Assembly (NCBI RefSeq): GCF_036345995.1 | Contig: NZ_CP107796.1 | Coordinates: 2,976,001 to 3,040,000, forward strand | Reading direction: 5' to 3' | DNA: 64,000 bases | DNA from: Streptomyces sp. NBC_00557 | GTDB taxonomy: Bacteria; Actinomycetota; Actinomycetes; Streptomycetales; Streptomycetaceae | Notes under the pieces: generated by a model | Database searches by the model: none | What the model was told of the DNA's origin: nothing | What the model saw: only the letters and a program-made list of their open reading frames with translations | Translations under genes and position numbers: made by a program | Part shown: positions 39,039 through 47,565 of the stretch, piece after piece | Layout: the number at the start of each line of letters is the position of its first letter | How positions within the stretch are numbered: the first letter of the stretch is position 1

Positions 39039-39075
39039 ATAGCTACCTCCGATCAACTCGACCGATTGTAGCTAT
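39039..39075. promoter_or_regulatory. Candidate OxyR operator between oxyR and ahpC
   Basis: Inverted repeat ATAGCTAC (39039-39046) and GTAGCTAT (39068-39075) with 21 bp between the arms, next to the oxyR start codon and about 95 bp upstream of ahpC. The size and place fit a LysR-type site for autorepression and ahpCD activation. Confidence 0.55.
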
Positions 39076-39169
39076 TTCACGAATCAATGCACCCTGTGCC
39101 ACCATCGGCGACGTCCAACCCATGGGATGGACCCTCACGAGGGGTCCTTCCTCGCTGCAAGGAGAGCGT

Positions 39170-39724
39170 GTGCTCACTGTCGGTGACAAGTTCCCCGAGT
39201 TCGAACTGACCGCCTGCGTCTCGCTGGAGAAGGGCAAGGAGTTCGAGCAGATCCACCACAAGTCCTACGAGGGCAAGTGGCTGGTCGTGTTCGCGTGGCC
39301 GAAGGACTTCACCTTCGTCTGCCCGACCGAGATCGCCGCGTTCGGGAAGCTGAACGACGAGTTCGCCGACCGCGACGCCCAGATCCTCGGTTTCTCCGGC
39401 GACTCCGAGTTCGTCCACCACGCCTGGCGCAAGGACCACCCGGACCTGACCGACCTGCCGTTCCCGATGATGGCGGACCCCAAGCACGAGCTGATGCGCG
39501 ACCTGGGCATCGAGGGCGAGGACGGCTTCGCGCAGCGCGCCGTCTTCATCGTCGACCCGAACCGCGAGATCCAGTTCACCATGGTCACCGCCGGTTCCGT
39601 GGGCCGTAACCCCAAGGAGGTCCTGCGGGTCCTGGACGCCCTGCAGACCGACGAGCTGTGCCCCTGCAACTGGAACAAGGGCGACGAGACCCTGGACCCG
39701 GTCGCGCTGCTGGCTGGTGAGTGA
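39170..39724 (+). CDS. ahpC: Alkyl hydroperoxide reductase C (peroxiredoxin)
   Basis: 184 residues from GTG 39170 with AAGGAG upstream. Typical 2-Cys peroxiredoxin of the actinobacterial AhpC/AhpE-like type: peroxidatic Cys in KDFTFVCPTEIAAFGKLND, resolving Cys pair in TDELCPCNWNKGDETLDPVA. Reduces peroxides and is recycled by AhpD, whose gene begins 3 bp after the ahpC stop. Likely induced through OxyR. Confidence 0.97.
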   Translation: MLTVGDKFPEFELTACVSLEKGKEFEQIHHKSYEGKWLVVFAWPKDFTFVCPTEIAAFGKLNDEFADRDAQILGFSGDSEFVHHAWRKDHPDLTDLPFPMMADPKHELMRDLGIEGEDGFAQRAVFIVDPNREIQFTMVTAGSVGRNPKEVLRVLDALQTDELCPCNWNKGDETLDPVALLAGE

Positions 39725-39727
39725 CCC

Positions 39728-40270
39728 ATGTCGCTCGACTCGCTGAAGTCCCGCCTCCCGGACTACGCCAAGGACCTGAAGCTCAACCTGGGCTCGGTCA
39801 TCGGCAACTCCGACCTGCCCGCGCAGGCGCTGTGGGGCACGGTGCTGGCGACCGCCATCGCCTCACGGTCCCCGATCGTGCTGCGTGAGCTGGAGCCGGA
39901 GGCGAAGGCGAACCTGACGCCGGAGGCGTACCAGGCCGCCAAGGCGGCCGCCGCCGTCATGGCGATGAACAACGTCTTCTACCGGACGCGCCACCTGCTG
40001 TCGGACCACGAGTACGGCAACCTGCGGGCGGGTCTGCGGATGAACGTCATCGGCAACCCCGGTGTCGAGAAGGCCGACTTCGAGCTGTGGTCGTTCGCGG
40101 TCTCCGCGATCAACGGCTGCGGGATGTGCCTGGACTCGCACGAGCAGGTGCTACGCAAGGCCGGCGTCGAGCGCGAGGTCGTCCAGGAGGCCTTCAAGAT
40201 CGCCTCGGTGATCCAGGCGGTCGGCGTCACCCTCGACGCGGAGGCGGTGCTGGCCGAGTCGGCCGGGTAA
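39728..40270 (+). CDS. ahpD: Alkyl hydroperoxide reductase D
   Basis: 180 residues, CMD-fold adaptor that reduces AhpC using the lipoamide/Lpd system in mycobacteria. The redox CxxC is in [20 protein letters not shown] with the adjacent His proton relay. Cotranscribed with ahpC (3-bp gap); the operon ends at the hairpin at 40289-40318. Confidence 0.97.
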   Translation: MSLDSLKSRLPDYAKDLKLNLGSVIGNSDLPAQALWGTVLATAIASRSPIVLRELEPEAKANLTPEAYQAAKAAAAVMAMNNVFYRTRHLLSDHEYGNLRAGLRMNVIGNPGVEKADFELWSFAVSAINGCGMCLDSHEQVLRKAGVEREVVQEAFKIASVIQAVGVTLDAEAVLAESAG

Positions 40271-40288
40271 CCCCGCCCCGGCGCATCA

Positions 40289-40318
40289 CGGCCCCTGCCC
40301 AACCCCGGGCAGGGGCCG
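40289..40318 (+). terminator. ahpCD terminator
   Basis: 12-bp perfect stem CGGCCCCTGCCC with a 6-nt AACCCC loop, followed by CTCCTTT, 18 bp after the ahpD stop. Confidence 0.8.
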
Positions 40319-40584
40319 CTCCTTTGCGCACGTGACATGTACCACTGACTCGCGCGGGCCCGCGGACCGCGAGTGAACAAGAGGCCGCGGGATTGCCCGG
40401 TTTCTCCCTTCGGGCGAGGAAGGTCCACACGCGTAGTGTCATACCGGAATTCGTCTCTCCATATCGTCGTCGCACAGGTGATCGACAGCTGGGGAGACGA
40501 TCTGGTTGGCTCGCGCTGACCACACTCTCCGCCACCGAAGCGCGTTTCGGCGGCGGTTGCACCCATGCATTGCAGGGGGACTCC

Positions 40585-41127
40585 ATGTCAGTACGCAGCC
40601 ATGTCCCGGCGCGGGCCGTGCTCGCCGCAGCCGCAGCCGGCCTGGGCATCCTCGGCGTGACCGCTCCGCAGGTCGCCGCCGCCGACCGGCCGGTGCCCAG
40701 CATCTCGGCCAAGGCCGACCAGTACACGAGGGCGATCGCAGCGGCCAAGCCCACCGCCGCCGCGGCAGGCGCGACGGTCTGCGGTACGGGCTACGCCCTC
40801 TACAAGGCGGACCAGCTGCCCGACGCCACGCGTTTCGCGACTCTCTTCGTGTACGTGAAGGGAAGCAACCCCGCGAGCAACGACGCCCCCACGTGCGCCA
40901 TCCTCGACAACAACGCCTCCGGCGCCAAGTGGATGAAGATCAAGCTCTGCTCGAACTACATCGCGGAGGGCTGCGCGAGCGACTCGGGCGTCTACTCCCA
41001 GTACGCGGGCCCCGTCTACCGCAATCACGGCGGCTGCGGCACGGTCACCTCGTTGATGAGCTCGACCACCTCCAGCTCGGCCCCCCTGCTCGTCAACAAC
41101 GTCCAGGACAGCACGAACTGCAACTAG
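40585..41127 (+). CDS. Exported cysteine-containing protein of unknown function
   Basis: 180 residues, ATG with an AGGGGGA ribosome binding site. Signal peptide MSVRSHVPARAVLAAAAAGL with cleavage near PQVAAA (residue 32). The mature part has six cysteines in ATVCGTGYALYKADQLPDAT, APTCAILDNNASG, KIKLCSNYIAEGCASDSGVY, HGGCGTVTSL and NCN, probably three disulfides. No family recognised. Single gene with its own terminator. Confidence 0.8.
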   Translation: MSVRSHVPARAVLAAAAAGLGILGVTAPQVAAADRPVPSISAKADQYTRAIAAAKPTAAAAGATVCGTGYALYKADQLPDATRFATLFVYVKGSNPASNDAPTCAILDNNASGAKWMKIKLCSNYIAEGCASDSGVYSQYAGPVYRNHGGCGTVTSLMSSTTSSSAPLLVNNVQDSTNCN

Positions 41128-41150
41128 CAGGTGCCGCGCGAACCGTGAAC

Positions 41151-41182
41151 CGGGACTCCACGCATCGCGGCGTGGAGTCCCG
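41151..41182 (+). terminator. Hairpin terminator after the exported protein gene
   Basis: 13-bp perfect stem CGGGACTCCACGC with a 6-nt loop, then CCTTGTTG, 23 bp past the stop codon. Confidence 0.8.
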
Positions 41183-41204
41183 CCTTGTTGCGCCTTGAAA
41201 GGGC

Positions 41205-41630
41205 GTGGAAATCGTTCTGCGACTCCACACCCCGGCCGGTTCCAAGGTCGTCGCCTCCGTCCCGGACGGAACGCCGTCCTGGAGTGCATGCGGGACGGTC
41301 AAGTCGGCGGGGGGTTTCCGGTTCTCGTTCAACCCCGGCACGGAAGGCCGGTCGTCCTCATGGGCTACCCGCGCCTGGTGGAGAAGGACCACAGCTGCTT
41401 CCCCGGCGCCTACGAGACCGTCGAGAACGACTGGGTGCGCGCCGACGCTCGTGCTGGCGCCGATCCCCCTCTCGGCGGCGCACGCGACGGCCGGCTGGTG
41501 GGCCGTCGCCCTCGCGGGCGGAGCCTGGTCGTACGCGTTGGCGCTCGCCGCGTGGAGCCGCTACCGGATCCCGGCGCTCGCGGCCTCAGCCGGACTGCTG
41601 CTCGCCTCCATGGTCGCCCTCTACGGCTGA
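41205..41630 (+). pseudogene. Mosaic of gene fragments (golvesin-protein-like, SGNH hydrolase-like, membrane protein tail)
   Basis: Three unrelated pieces in different frames. 41205-41345 reads LHTPAGSKVVASVPDGTPSW then SACGTVKSAGGFRFSFNPGT, clearly homologous to residues about 863-895 of the secreted protein encoded at 25908-30344 (HVVATVPNTTETWSDCGQAT, GAFQFTFNP). 41347-41440, shifted frame, reads RPVVLMGYPRLVEKDHSCFP, the block around the catalytic region of secreted SGNH/GDSL hydrolases. 41441-41630, back in the first frame, is two hydrophobic helices (ATAGWWAVALAGGAWSYALA and ALAASAGLLLASMVALYG) ending in a stop, like the tail of a membrane protein. No intact gene can be built, so this is decayed or recombined DNA. 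It overlaps the end of the convergent AI-2E family gene. Confidence 0.7.
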
Positions 41631-42920
41631 CGGCTCGCTCTGGCTCGCGGCCACCTCCTCGGAGTACACGCGCAGATACCCCACCACCGTGTTCGTCACC
41701 GCCACCAGCGGTACGGCGACCACCGCGCCGCCGATGCCGGCCACCATGCCGCCGGCCGCGACCGTGAGGACGACCGCCAGCGGGTGGACGCGGACGGCGC
41801 GGCCCAGGATGAACGGCTGCAGCACATGGCCCTCGATCTGCTGGACCGCGAGGACGACGACCAGGGTCATGACGGCCGTGAAGACGCCCTGGGTCACCAG
41901 CGCCACCATCACCGCGAGCGCGCCGGAGGCGACCGCGCCGACGAGCGGGATGAAGGAGAACAGGAAGATGAACACGGCCAGCGGGACGGCCATCGGCACA
42001 TCGAGGAAGTAGATGCCGATGCCGATGAAGATGGCGTCGATCAGGGCGACCAGGACCGTGCCGCGGACGTAGGCGGTCAGCGTGCTCCAGGCGCGCGGGC
42101 CGGCGCCGGCCACGCCCGGGCGGGCCGCGGCGGGCACCAGTTTCAGGAACCACTCCCAGATGCGCCTGCCGTCGTAGAGCAGGAACAACGTCGAGAAGAA
42201 CACCAGCAGGATGCTGGTGAGGGCCTCGATGATGACCTGAACGCCCTCCAGGCCCGCGGAGGTGATCTGGTCGGTGTTGGCGCCGATCGCCTCGCGCAGG
42301 TTCTTCGCGATCTGGTTGATCTGCTTGTCGGTGACGTGGAAGGGGCTCTTCAGCAGCCAGTCGCGCAGGTCGTCGATGCCGGACTGGATCTGGTTGGAGA
42401 GCGTGTCGATGTTCTCCATGACCTGCCAGGTCACGAACCAGCCCATCAGCCCTATGACCACGAACCCGCTGATCGCGGTGAGCGCGGTGGCCGGGCCGCG
42501 CGGCACCCCGCGGCGGGTGAGCCGGGCGACCGTCGGCTGCAGCAGCGCGGTGACGAGCAGGGCGATGACGAAGGCGAACACCACCAGCTGAACCGCGCTG
42601 ATGATCCGCATCAGGACCCAGAGGGTGCCGGCGAGGACCAGCAGCCGCCACCCGGCCTCGGCCGCGACCCGCACCCCCCAGGGCACGGCCTCGGCGGGGT
42701 CGGGGCGGGGCCCGGCCGGCGGCGCGGGCCGGCGGACGGGCGGTACGACGGCCTCGGCGGCGTCCGGGGCGGCGGACCGCGGCGCGGGCTGCGGGGCGTC
42801 CGAGGGGTCCGGGGCCGGTGCGTGCTCTCGCTCCACCTCCGCGCGCCGCTCGTTCAGGCGCTCGCTGATCCTGGTGAGACCGGCTCCCAGCTTGCCGAGC
42901 CACCCTGGCACTCGCGACAT
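41586..42920 (-). CDS. AI-2E family transporter (TqsA/PerM-like)
   Basis: 444 residues from the ATG at 42920 (MSRVPGWLGKLGAGL); a longer in-frame extension upstream is not family-like. A Pro/Ala-rich cytosolic N-terminus is followed by about seven membrane helices. Family marks: VFAFVIALLVTALLQPTVAR, GVPRGPATALTAISGFVVIG, TSILLVFFSTLFLLYDGRRI, FIFLFSFIPLVGAVASGALA and VQQIEGHVLQPFILGRAVRV with HPLAVVLTVAAGG. The family exports autoinducer-2 or other small molecules or Na+/H+; the substrate here is unknown. Confidence 0.93.
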   Translation of the reverse strand: MSRVPGWLGKLGAGLTRISERLNERRAEVEREHAPAPDPSDAPQPAPRSAAPDAAEAVVPPVRRPAPPAGPRPDPAEAVPWGVRVAAEAGWRLLVLAGTLWVLMRIISAVQLVVFAFVIALLVTALLQPTVARLTRRGVPRGPATALTAISGFVVIGLMGWFVTWQVMENIDTLSNQIQSGIDDLRDWLLKSPFHVTDKQINQIAKNLREAIGANTDQITSAGLEGVQVIIEALTSILLVFFSTLFLLYDGRRIWEWFLKLVPAAARPGVAGAGPRAWSTLTAYVRGTVLVALIDAIFIGIGIYFLDVPMAVPLAVFIFLFSFIPLVGAVASGALAVMVALVTQGVFTAVMTLVVVLAVQQIEGHVLQPFILGRAVRVHPLAVVLTVAAGGMVAGIGGAVVAVPLVAVTNTVVGYLRVYSEEVAASQSEPSAVEGDHGGEQQSG

Positions 42921-43003
42921 GATCCGTCCTCTTCCCCCGCGTCCCCGCGTGCTCGCCACCACTCCTCCCCCTGGAGGCATCCGGTACGACCGTACAGCGC
43001 GAA

Positions 43004-43032
43004 AGCCCCTCCCCTGAGGACGGGGAGGGGCT
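43004..43032 (-). terminator. Terminator of the SLT-type hydrolase gene
   Basis: 11-bp perfect stem AGCCCCTCCCC with a 7-nt loop, followed on the minus strand by TTTCGC, 22 bp after the stop at 43054. Confidence 0.8.
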
Positions 43033-43053
43033 GCGCGAGGTTGAGAGGGCGGC

Positions 43054-43749
43054 CTAGTACCAGTGGTTGGCCTGCCAGAACGACCAGGCGCCACAGGGGC
43101 TGTGGTACCGCTCGTTCATGTAGTTGAGGCCCCATTTGATCTGGGTTGCCGGGTTGGTCCGCCAGTCGGCGCCCGCGGAGGCGTACTTACCGGCGGGCAG
43201 GGCCTGGAAGAGGCCGTAGGCACCGGAGGAGGCGTTCGTCGCCTGGTAGTTCCAGCTGGACTCGTGGTCCACGATGTTGCTGAAGCACTGGAACTGGTCC
43301 GCCGCCACCATCTGGCGCGCGATCGCCTGGATCTGCGCGACGGTGTAGCTGCTCTGGACCGGGAAGCTGGAGGAGGCGCGGGCGCTGTCGCGGCTGGCCG
43401 CCGCCTTCGCAGCGGCGCGCTCCTTGGCCTCCTTGGCCGCCTTCTCGGCCGCCGCCTTCTTGGCGATGGCGGTCTCGGCGGCGGCCTTGCGGGCCGCTTC
43501 CTCGGCGTCCTTCTTGGCGTTGGTGTCCGCGGCGATGGCCTGGGCGTCGGCCTGCTGCGTCAGCGACGCGGACTGCACCTGGGCCTGCTGGCCCGCGGGT
43601 ATGTCCGCGAGGAGCGTGGTGTCGGCGGCCGTCGGCTCGGCGTCGTTGTTCTGCGCGACGCTGCCCGAGGCAACTCCGACGACGCTTCCGACGGCGGTGA
43701 CCGCGGTGGCCGAGGCCACTGCGAATCCCCGGACCGAAATCCGGCTCAC
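43054..43749 (-). CDS. Secreted transglycosylase SLT/resuscitation-like cell wall hydrolase
   Basis: 231 residues from GTG 43749, chosen because GGAAGGA lies 7 bases upstream; an ATG at 43767 would precede the ribosome binding site. Signal peptide (VSRISVRGFAVASATAVTAV), then an Ala/Lys/Glu-rich coiled-coil stalk of about 80 residues, then the C-terminal catalytic domain: QMVAADQFQCFSNIVDHESS (Glu in DHESSWNYQATNASSGAYGL), FQALPAGKYASAGADW and IKWGLNYMNERYHSPCGAWS. This is a common secreted Streptomyces muralytic enzyme linked to growth and germination. The long upstream region carries strong dyads (see 43897-43968 and 44030-44043). Confidence 0.92.
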   Translation of the reverse strand: MSRISVRGFAVASATAVTAVGSVVGVASGSVAQNNDAEPTAADTTLLADIPAGQQAQVQSASLTQQADAQAIAADTNAKKDAEEAARKAAAETAIAKKAAAEKAAKEAKERAAAKAAASRDSARASSSFPVQSSYTVAQIQAIARQMVAADQFQCFSNIVDHESSWNYQATNASSGAYGLFQALPAGKYASAGADWRTNPATQIKWGLNYMNERYHSPCGAWSFWQANHWY

Positions 43750-43896
43750 ACGGTTTCCTTCCAGCATCGCCCGCTTCGGTGACCCTGGCGGACGCAATCG
43801 TGCCCCTGACACTGGCCTCCCAACTGCGGGGTCACGGGAGGCACGGGCCCGGTGGGCAACTCCCCCTGCGGGGAGCGGCCGCGTGGTGCGCGGGCG

Positions 43897-43968
43897 GCAT
43901 ACGACGAACTCTATGAAGTTGATGCTTCTGTGGTGCTGTACCGCTGGGGGTACAGATGTGTCGTATGC
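43897..43968 (-). promoter_or_regulatory. Nested inverted repeats upstream of the SLT hydrolase gene
   Basis: A perfect 9-bp inverted repeat (GCATACGAC at 43897-43905, GTCGTATGC at 43960-43968) encloses a second perfect one (CTGTACC, 6-nt spacer, GGTACAG at 43936-43955). In RNA of the minus strand this could fold as a two-tier structure about 150-220 nt before the start codon. It could be an RNA control element or a protein operator; it does not match the ydaO c-di-AMP riboswitch pattern as I know it. Confidence 0.45.
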
Positions 43969-44029
43969 GGGGCCTGACAGGACTGAGACTCTGCCGTAAC
44001 CGGACGCCGGGAGGCAATTCCGTGTTGCG

Positions 44030-44043
44030 TGTGAAAGCTCACA
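44030..44043. promoter_or_regulatory. Palindrome TGTGAAAGCTCACA (Crp-like)
   Basis: Perfect 5-bp arms TGTGA/TCACA and the GTG-N6-CAC spacing reported for Streptomyces Crp sites, about 280 bp upstream of the SLT hydrolase start. The E. coli CRP consensus has two more bases in the middle. Candidate only. Confidence 0.4.
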
Positions 44044-44147
44044 TCCCGTTTGGCCCAGGGGATTTCCGAAAAGCTCCACATACCGAGGCGCCGCCCGGCT
44101 AGGCTCTGGGGCTTTGCCGGACGGCGCCAATTGCCGTGCGAGGAGGG

Positions 44148-45473
44148 TCAGATGTGGCCGTCCTCCAGCATTTCGGTCACAAGCGCCGCGATCTGGGACC
44201 TCTCGGACCGGGTCAGCGTGACGTGCGCGAAGAGCGGGTGTCCCTTCAGCTTCTCCACCACGGCGACGACGCCGTCGTAGCGGCCGACGCGCAGATTGTC
44301 CCGCTGCGCCACGTCATGGGTGAGAACGACCCGTGAATTGGCGCCGATCCGGGACAGAACGGTCAGCAGGACGTTCCGTTCCAGCGACTGCGCCTCGTCC
44401 ACGATCACGAAGGCGTCGTGCAGCGAGCGGCCCCGGATGTGGGTGAGCGGGAGGACCTCCAGCATCCCGCGCGCGGTGACCTCCTCGATGACCTCGCGGC
44501 TGGTGACCGCGGACAGCGTGTCGAAGACGGCCTGCGCCCACGGACTCATCTTCTCCGCCTCGCTGCCCGGCAGATAGCCCAACTCCTGCCCGCCGACCGC
44601 GTACAGCGGCCGGAACACCATCACCTTCTGGTGCTGGCGGCGCTCCAGGACCGCCTCCAGGCCGGCGCACAGCGCCAGCGCCGACTTGCCGGTGCCGGCC
44701 CGGCCGCCCATCGAGACGATCCCGACGTCCGGGTCGAGCAGCAGGTCGAGCGCGATGCGCTGCTCGGCGCTGCGGCCCTTGATGCCGAACGCCTCCCGGT
44801 CGCCGCGCACCAGGCGGACGTTGCCCTCCGCCGTGATGCGACCGAGTGCCTTGCCGCGCTCGGAGTGGATGGTCAGGCCGGTGTGGACGGGCAGTTCGGC
44901 GGCCTCGGGGACGTACAGGTGCCCTTCCTCGAAGAGGATGTCCACCTGCTCGCCGGAGAGCGTCAGTTCGGACATTCCGGTCCAGCCGGAGTTCTCCGTG
45001 ATGGCGAGTTCGGCGCGGTACTCCTCGGCGAGGAGTCCGACGGAGGACGCCTTGATCCGCAGGGGCAGGTCCTTCGAGACGACCGTGACGTCGTACCCCT
45101 CGGCCTGCAGGTTGCGGGCGACCGCGAGGATGCGCGAGTCGTTGTCCCCCAGGCGGTAGCCGGTGGGCAGCACGCTGGGGTCCGAGTGGTTGAGCTCGAC
45201 ACGGACGGTCCCGCCCAGTTCCCCGATCGGGATGGGGGCATCGAGGCGACCGTTCTTCACCCGGTAGTCGTCCAGCAGGCGCAGGGCCTGGCGGGCGAAG
45301 TAGCCGAGCTCGGGATGGTGCCGCTTGGCCTCCAGTTCCGTGACCACCACGATGGGGAGCACGACCTCGTGCTCGTCGAAGCGGGTCAGGGCGTTCGGGT
45401 CGGCCAGCAGGACGCTGGTGTCGAGAACGTAGGTGCGCCGGTCTGGCTTGTGGCGCTTTGTGCTGGTCACCAC
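44148..45473 (-). CDS. PhoH-family PIN-ATPase protein (PhoH2-like)
   Basis: 441 residues. N-terminal PIN RNase-like domain ([58 protein letters not shown] with acidic active-site residues) and C-terminal PhoH RNA helicase/ATPase domain (Walker [41 protein letters not shown], Walker [35 protein letters not shown]). Mycobacterial PhoH2 proteins of this layout unwind and cleave RNA. Here no separate antitoxin gene is seen next to it. Confidence 0.94.
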   Translation of the reverse strand: MVTSTKRHKPDRRTYVLDTSVLLADPNALTRFDEHEVVLPIVVVTELEAKRHHPELGYFARQALRLLDDYRVKNGRLDAPIPIGELGGTVRVELNHSDPSVLPTGYRLGDNDSRILAVARNLQAEGYDVTVVSKDLPLRIKASSVGLLAEEYRAELAITENSGWTGMSELTLSGEQVDILFEEGHLYVPEAAELPVHTGLTIHSERGKALGRITAEGNVRLVRGDREAFGIKGRSAEQRIALDLLLDPDVGIVSMGGRAGTGKSALALCAGLEAVLERRQHQKVMVFRPLYAVGGQELGYLPGSEAEKMSPWAQAVFDTLSAVTSREVIEEVTARGMLEVLPLTHIRGRSLHDAFVIVDEAQSLERNVLLTVLSRIGANSRVVLTHDVAQRDNLRVGRYDGVVAVVEKLKGHPLFAHVTLTRSERSQIAALVTEMLEDGHI

Positions 45474-45778
45474 GGAAGGACGTACCCCCTCGGATGAGGT
45501 CGGGGAGCGACGAGAAAGAGCTGGACCGGTCGACGGCCGCCCTGCGCGGGCCGCGAACCGGCCCCCTGCCTCTTCGTCCGTGCCGTGACCGCACGATCGG
45601 GCTGGTGCAAAGGGCCTCCCGGGCGGACGGCCCCGTGCCGCCCGCTGAGATCCGACACCCGTGGTTCGGGTGTCGACCTGACTGGCTTATGCCCTCGAAC
45701 ATGCACCGCCATGCAAAAGCGGCCACCGGCGTGCCGGTGAACTCCTGGTTACGTCCGCGAGTATCCGGGTATGCGAAA
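45474..45778. other. Intergenic region upstream of phoH
   Basis: No convincing gene. A perfect 8-bp hairpin (GACACCCG, TGGTT loop, CGGGTGTC, 45654-45674) and a CACCGGC/GCCGGTG palindrome (45724-45739) are present and may lie in the phoH leader. No promoter hexamers could be assigned with confidence. Confidence 0.35.
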
Positions 45779-45806
45779 GCCCCGCCGGAGCGGTAGCCGG
45801 CGGGGC
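45779..45806 (-). terminator. uppS terminator
   Basis: 10-bp perfect stem GCCCCGCCGG with an 8-nt loop, then TTTCGC on the minus strand, 12 bp after the uppS stop. Confidence 0.8.
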
Positions 45807-45818
45807 ACGGGGTGCGGT

Positions 45819-46592
45819 TCAGCCGCCGTACCGGCGGTGACGTGCGGCGTAGTCGCGCAGGGCGCGCAGGAAGTCGACCTTGCGGAACGCGGGCCAGAAG
45901 ACCTCGCAGAAGTAGTACTCGGAGTGCGCGGTCTGCCACAGCATGAAACCGGACAGCCGCTGCTCGCCGCTGGTGCGGATGACCAGGTCGGGGTCGGGCT
46001 GGTCGCCGGTGTAGAGATGACGGCCGATCATGTCGATGTCGACGGACTCGGCCAGGTCCTCCATGGTGACGCCCTTGTCGTGGGCGTCGAGCAGCATGGA
46101 CCGCACGGCGTCGGCGATCTCCTGCCGCCCGCCGTACCCGATCGCGACATTGACGAGTATGCCGTCGATGTGGGCGGTGGCCTCCTCGGCCTCCTTCAGG
46201 GTGCGCTGCATCCCGGCCGGCAGCAGGTCCATGGTGCCGACGTGGTGCACGCGCCAGCGGCCGTCGGCGGCGAGCGTGCGCACGACGTCCTCGATGATGC
46301 CGAGCAGCGGGACGAGCTCCTCCTGCGGCCGGTCGAAGTTGTCCGTGGACAGCAGCCACAGGGTGACGACCTCGACGTCGGTCTCGGTGCACCAGCCGAG
46401 GAACTCCTCGATCTTGTCCGCTCCGGCACGGTGGCCGTGGACGGTGGTGGAACCGGACGCCTTCGCCCAGCGGCGGTTGCCGTCCATGATGACGCCGATG
46501 TGCTTGGGCACCTGAGTGTGGTCCAGGTGGCCCTCCACCCGGCGTGCGTAGAGCCTGACGAGCAGGCTGCGCAGGTTGTCGCGCAGGTTCAC
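45819..46592 (-). CDS. uppS: Isoprenyl transferase (undecaprenyl/polyprenyl diphosphate synthase)
   Basis: 257 residues from GTG 46592, which follows GGAGGG at good spacing; longer in-frame extensions are low-complexity. cis-Prenyltransferase making the lipid carrier for peptidoglycan and glycan synthesis. Motifs: HIGVIMDGNRRWA (catalytic Asp), HRAGADKIEEFLGWC, VTLWLLSTDNFDRPQEEL, and the C-terminal LVIRTSGEQRLSGFMLWQTA with YYFCEVFWPAFRKVDFLRAL. Works downstream of IspH and upstream of the PBP encoded at 31.7 kb. Confidence 0.95.
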   Translation of the reverse strand: MNLRDNLRSLLVRLYARRVEGHLDHTQVPKHIGVIMDGNRRWAKASGSTTVHGHRAGADKIEEFLGWCTETDVEVVTLWLLSTDNFDRPQEELVPLLGIIEDVVRTLAADGRWRVHHVGTMDLLPAGMQRTLKEAEEATAHIDGILVNVAIGYGGRQEIADAVRSMLLDAHDKGVTMEDLAESVDIDMIGRHLYTGDQPDPDLVIRTSGEQRLSGFMLWQTAHSEYYFCEVFWPAFRKVDFLRALRDYAARHRRYGG

Positions 46593-46773
46593 GGGGCCCT
46601 CCGGGGGTTTGGCGGCGGGATGGGGGGTGCGGTGGGTGCCGGAGCCGTTGAGCCTACCCCCGCCGCGGGCTCGGCTCTGGCTCGGGGTTTGGGCCTGGGG
46701 GTCGGGGACTTGACCCCTTCGACTGGGACGCCGGACCGGGGCCCGGAGGTTCCCGCCGGTTTCCCGCCGCGGC

Positions 46774-46880
46774 GGTGCCGCCGGGCGGGCCTGGCGGGCG
46801 GTGCCGCCGGGCGGGCCTGGCGGGCGGGCCTGCCGCCGGGCGGGCCTGGCGGGCGGTGCCGCCGAACGGGCCTGCCAGAC
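46774..46880. repeat. Tandem GC-rich 26-bp repeat upstream of uppS
   Basis: Two perfect copies of a 26-bp unit beginning GGTGCCGCCGGGCGGGCCTG (46774-46799 and 46800-46825), a 29-bp variant (46826-46854) and a diverged copy (46855-46880). Confidence 0.7.
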
Positions 46881-46973
46881 GGCCTGCCGGACGGCGCCGC
46901 CGAAGGGGCCCCGCCGAACGGGCCCCGCCGATGGCCGGGACGAACCGGCCCCACCGATGGCTGGGACGAAAAA

Positions 46974-47008
46974 CGGGCCGGTCCGTGGGGGGGAGACGGA
47001 CCGGCCCG
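46974..47008 (-). terminator. Rho-independent terminator with T tract, no gene upstream of it
   Basis: 13-bp perfect stem (CGGGCCGGTCCGT and complement), 9-nt loop, followed on the minus strand by TTTTT. A U tract is unusual in this genome's terminators. It lies about 380 bp upstream of uppS and there is no recognised minus-strand gene between it and 47565. Confidence 0.65.
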
Positions 47009-47565
47009 AGGGGGGGTTTCCACCATAACCCTTCGTGAGGGATGGTGGGTGCATCGACGGCAGACAACTACGCTCCGCAGTCACCCGGCAACGCCCCGAT
47101 GGGCGCGGAAGGCAGGATTCAGGGGCGTCTCATGGCCGATTCACAGCGGATTCTCAGGCAGAACCAGCCAGATTCGGCCCGATTCAGAGGAATCCGAAAG
47201 TTTTGCGCCGTCTTGCGGACGTGTCGGCGCGTCGCCCCGGTGTCCCCCGGATGGGCTAACCGGTCAGCGAACGGTGACTTGACGGTTCCACCGCAGGGGC
47301 AGTGCAAGATCGTTCGGCTTCACGGCACCGCGCAGCCCCCTCCACTGCGCGGTACCGGCCGCGCGGGTTTGCCGACGCGAATTACCTTGGTCTGAACTTA
47401 TGTGACGACTGAGGCCGCTGTGAACCTCAGCGGATAACGATGTGGACACCGTCGGCACGGCGGGCGCCCCTGCGGGCGGCCCTACGGGGGTCCGTCAGGG
47501 GGCGGCTTACGGAGGCGTGAGCGGGTCGGCCTGCGGAGCTGTGAGCGACGGGGCCTGCCGAGCCG

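Larger units (their letters stand above)
46593..47565. other. Long intergenic region with GC repeats and an orphan terminator
   Basis: Nearly 1 kb between uppS and a methyltransferase gene. 46774-46880 holds tandem GC repeats, 46974-47008 an intrinsic terminator for minus-strand RNA. 47041-47400 is noticeably richer in A/T (for example GATTCAGAGGAATCCGAAAG) and carries short open frames on both strands that match nothing. On the plus strand TTGACG occurs at 47279-47284, possibly a -35, but no good -10 is found at the right spacing. Could contain a small RNA or the uppS leader. Confidence 0.4.

Noticed and set aside
43768..44147. ydaO-type c-di-AMP riboswitch upstream of the SLT-type hydrolase
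   Set aside because: Searched by eye for the conserved GGGTGAAT-type and related core segments on the minus strand and did not find them; reported only as unexplained dyads.
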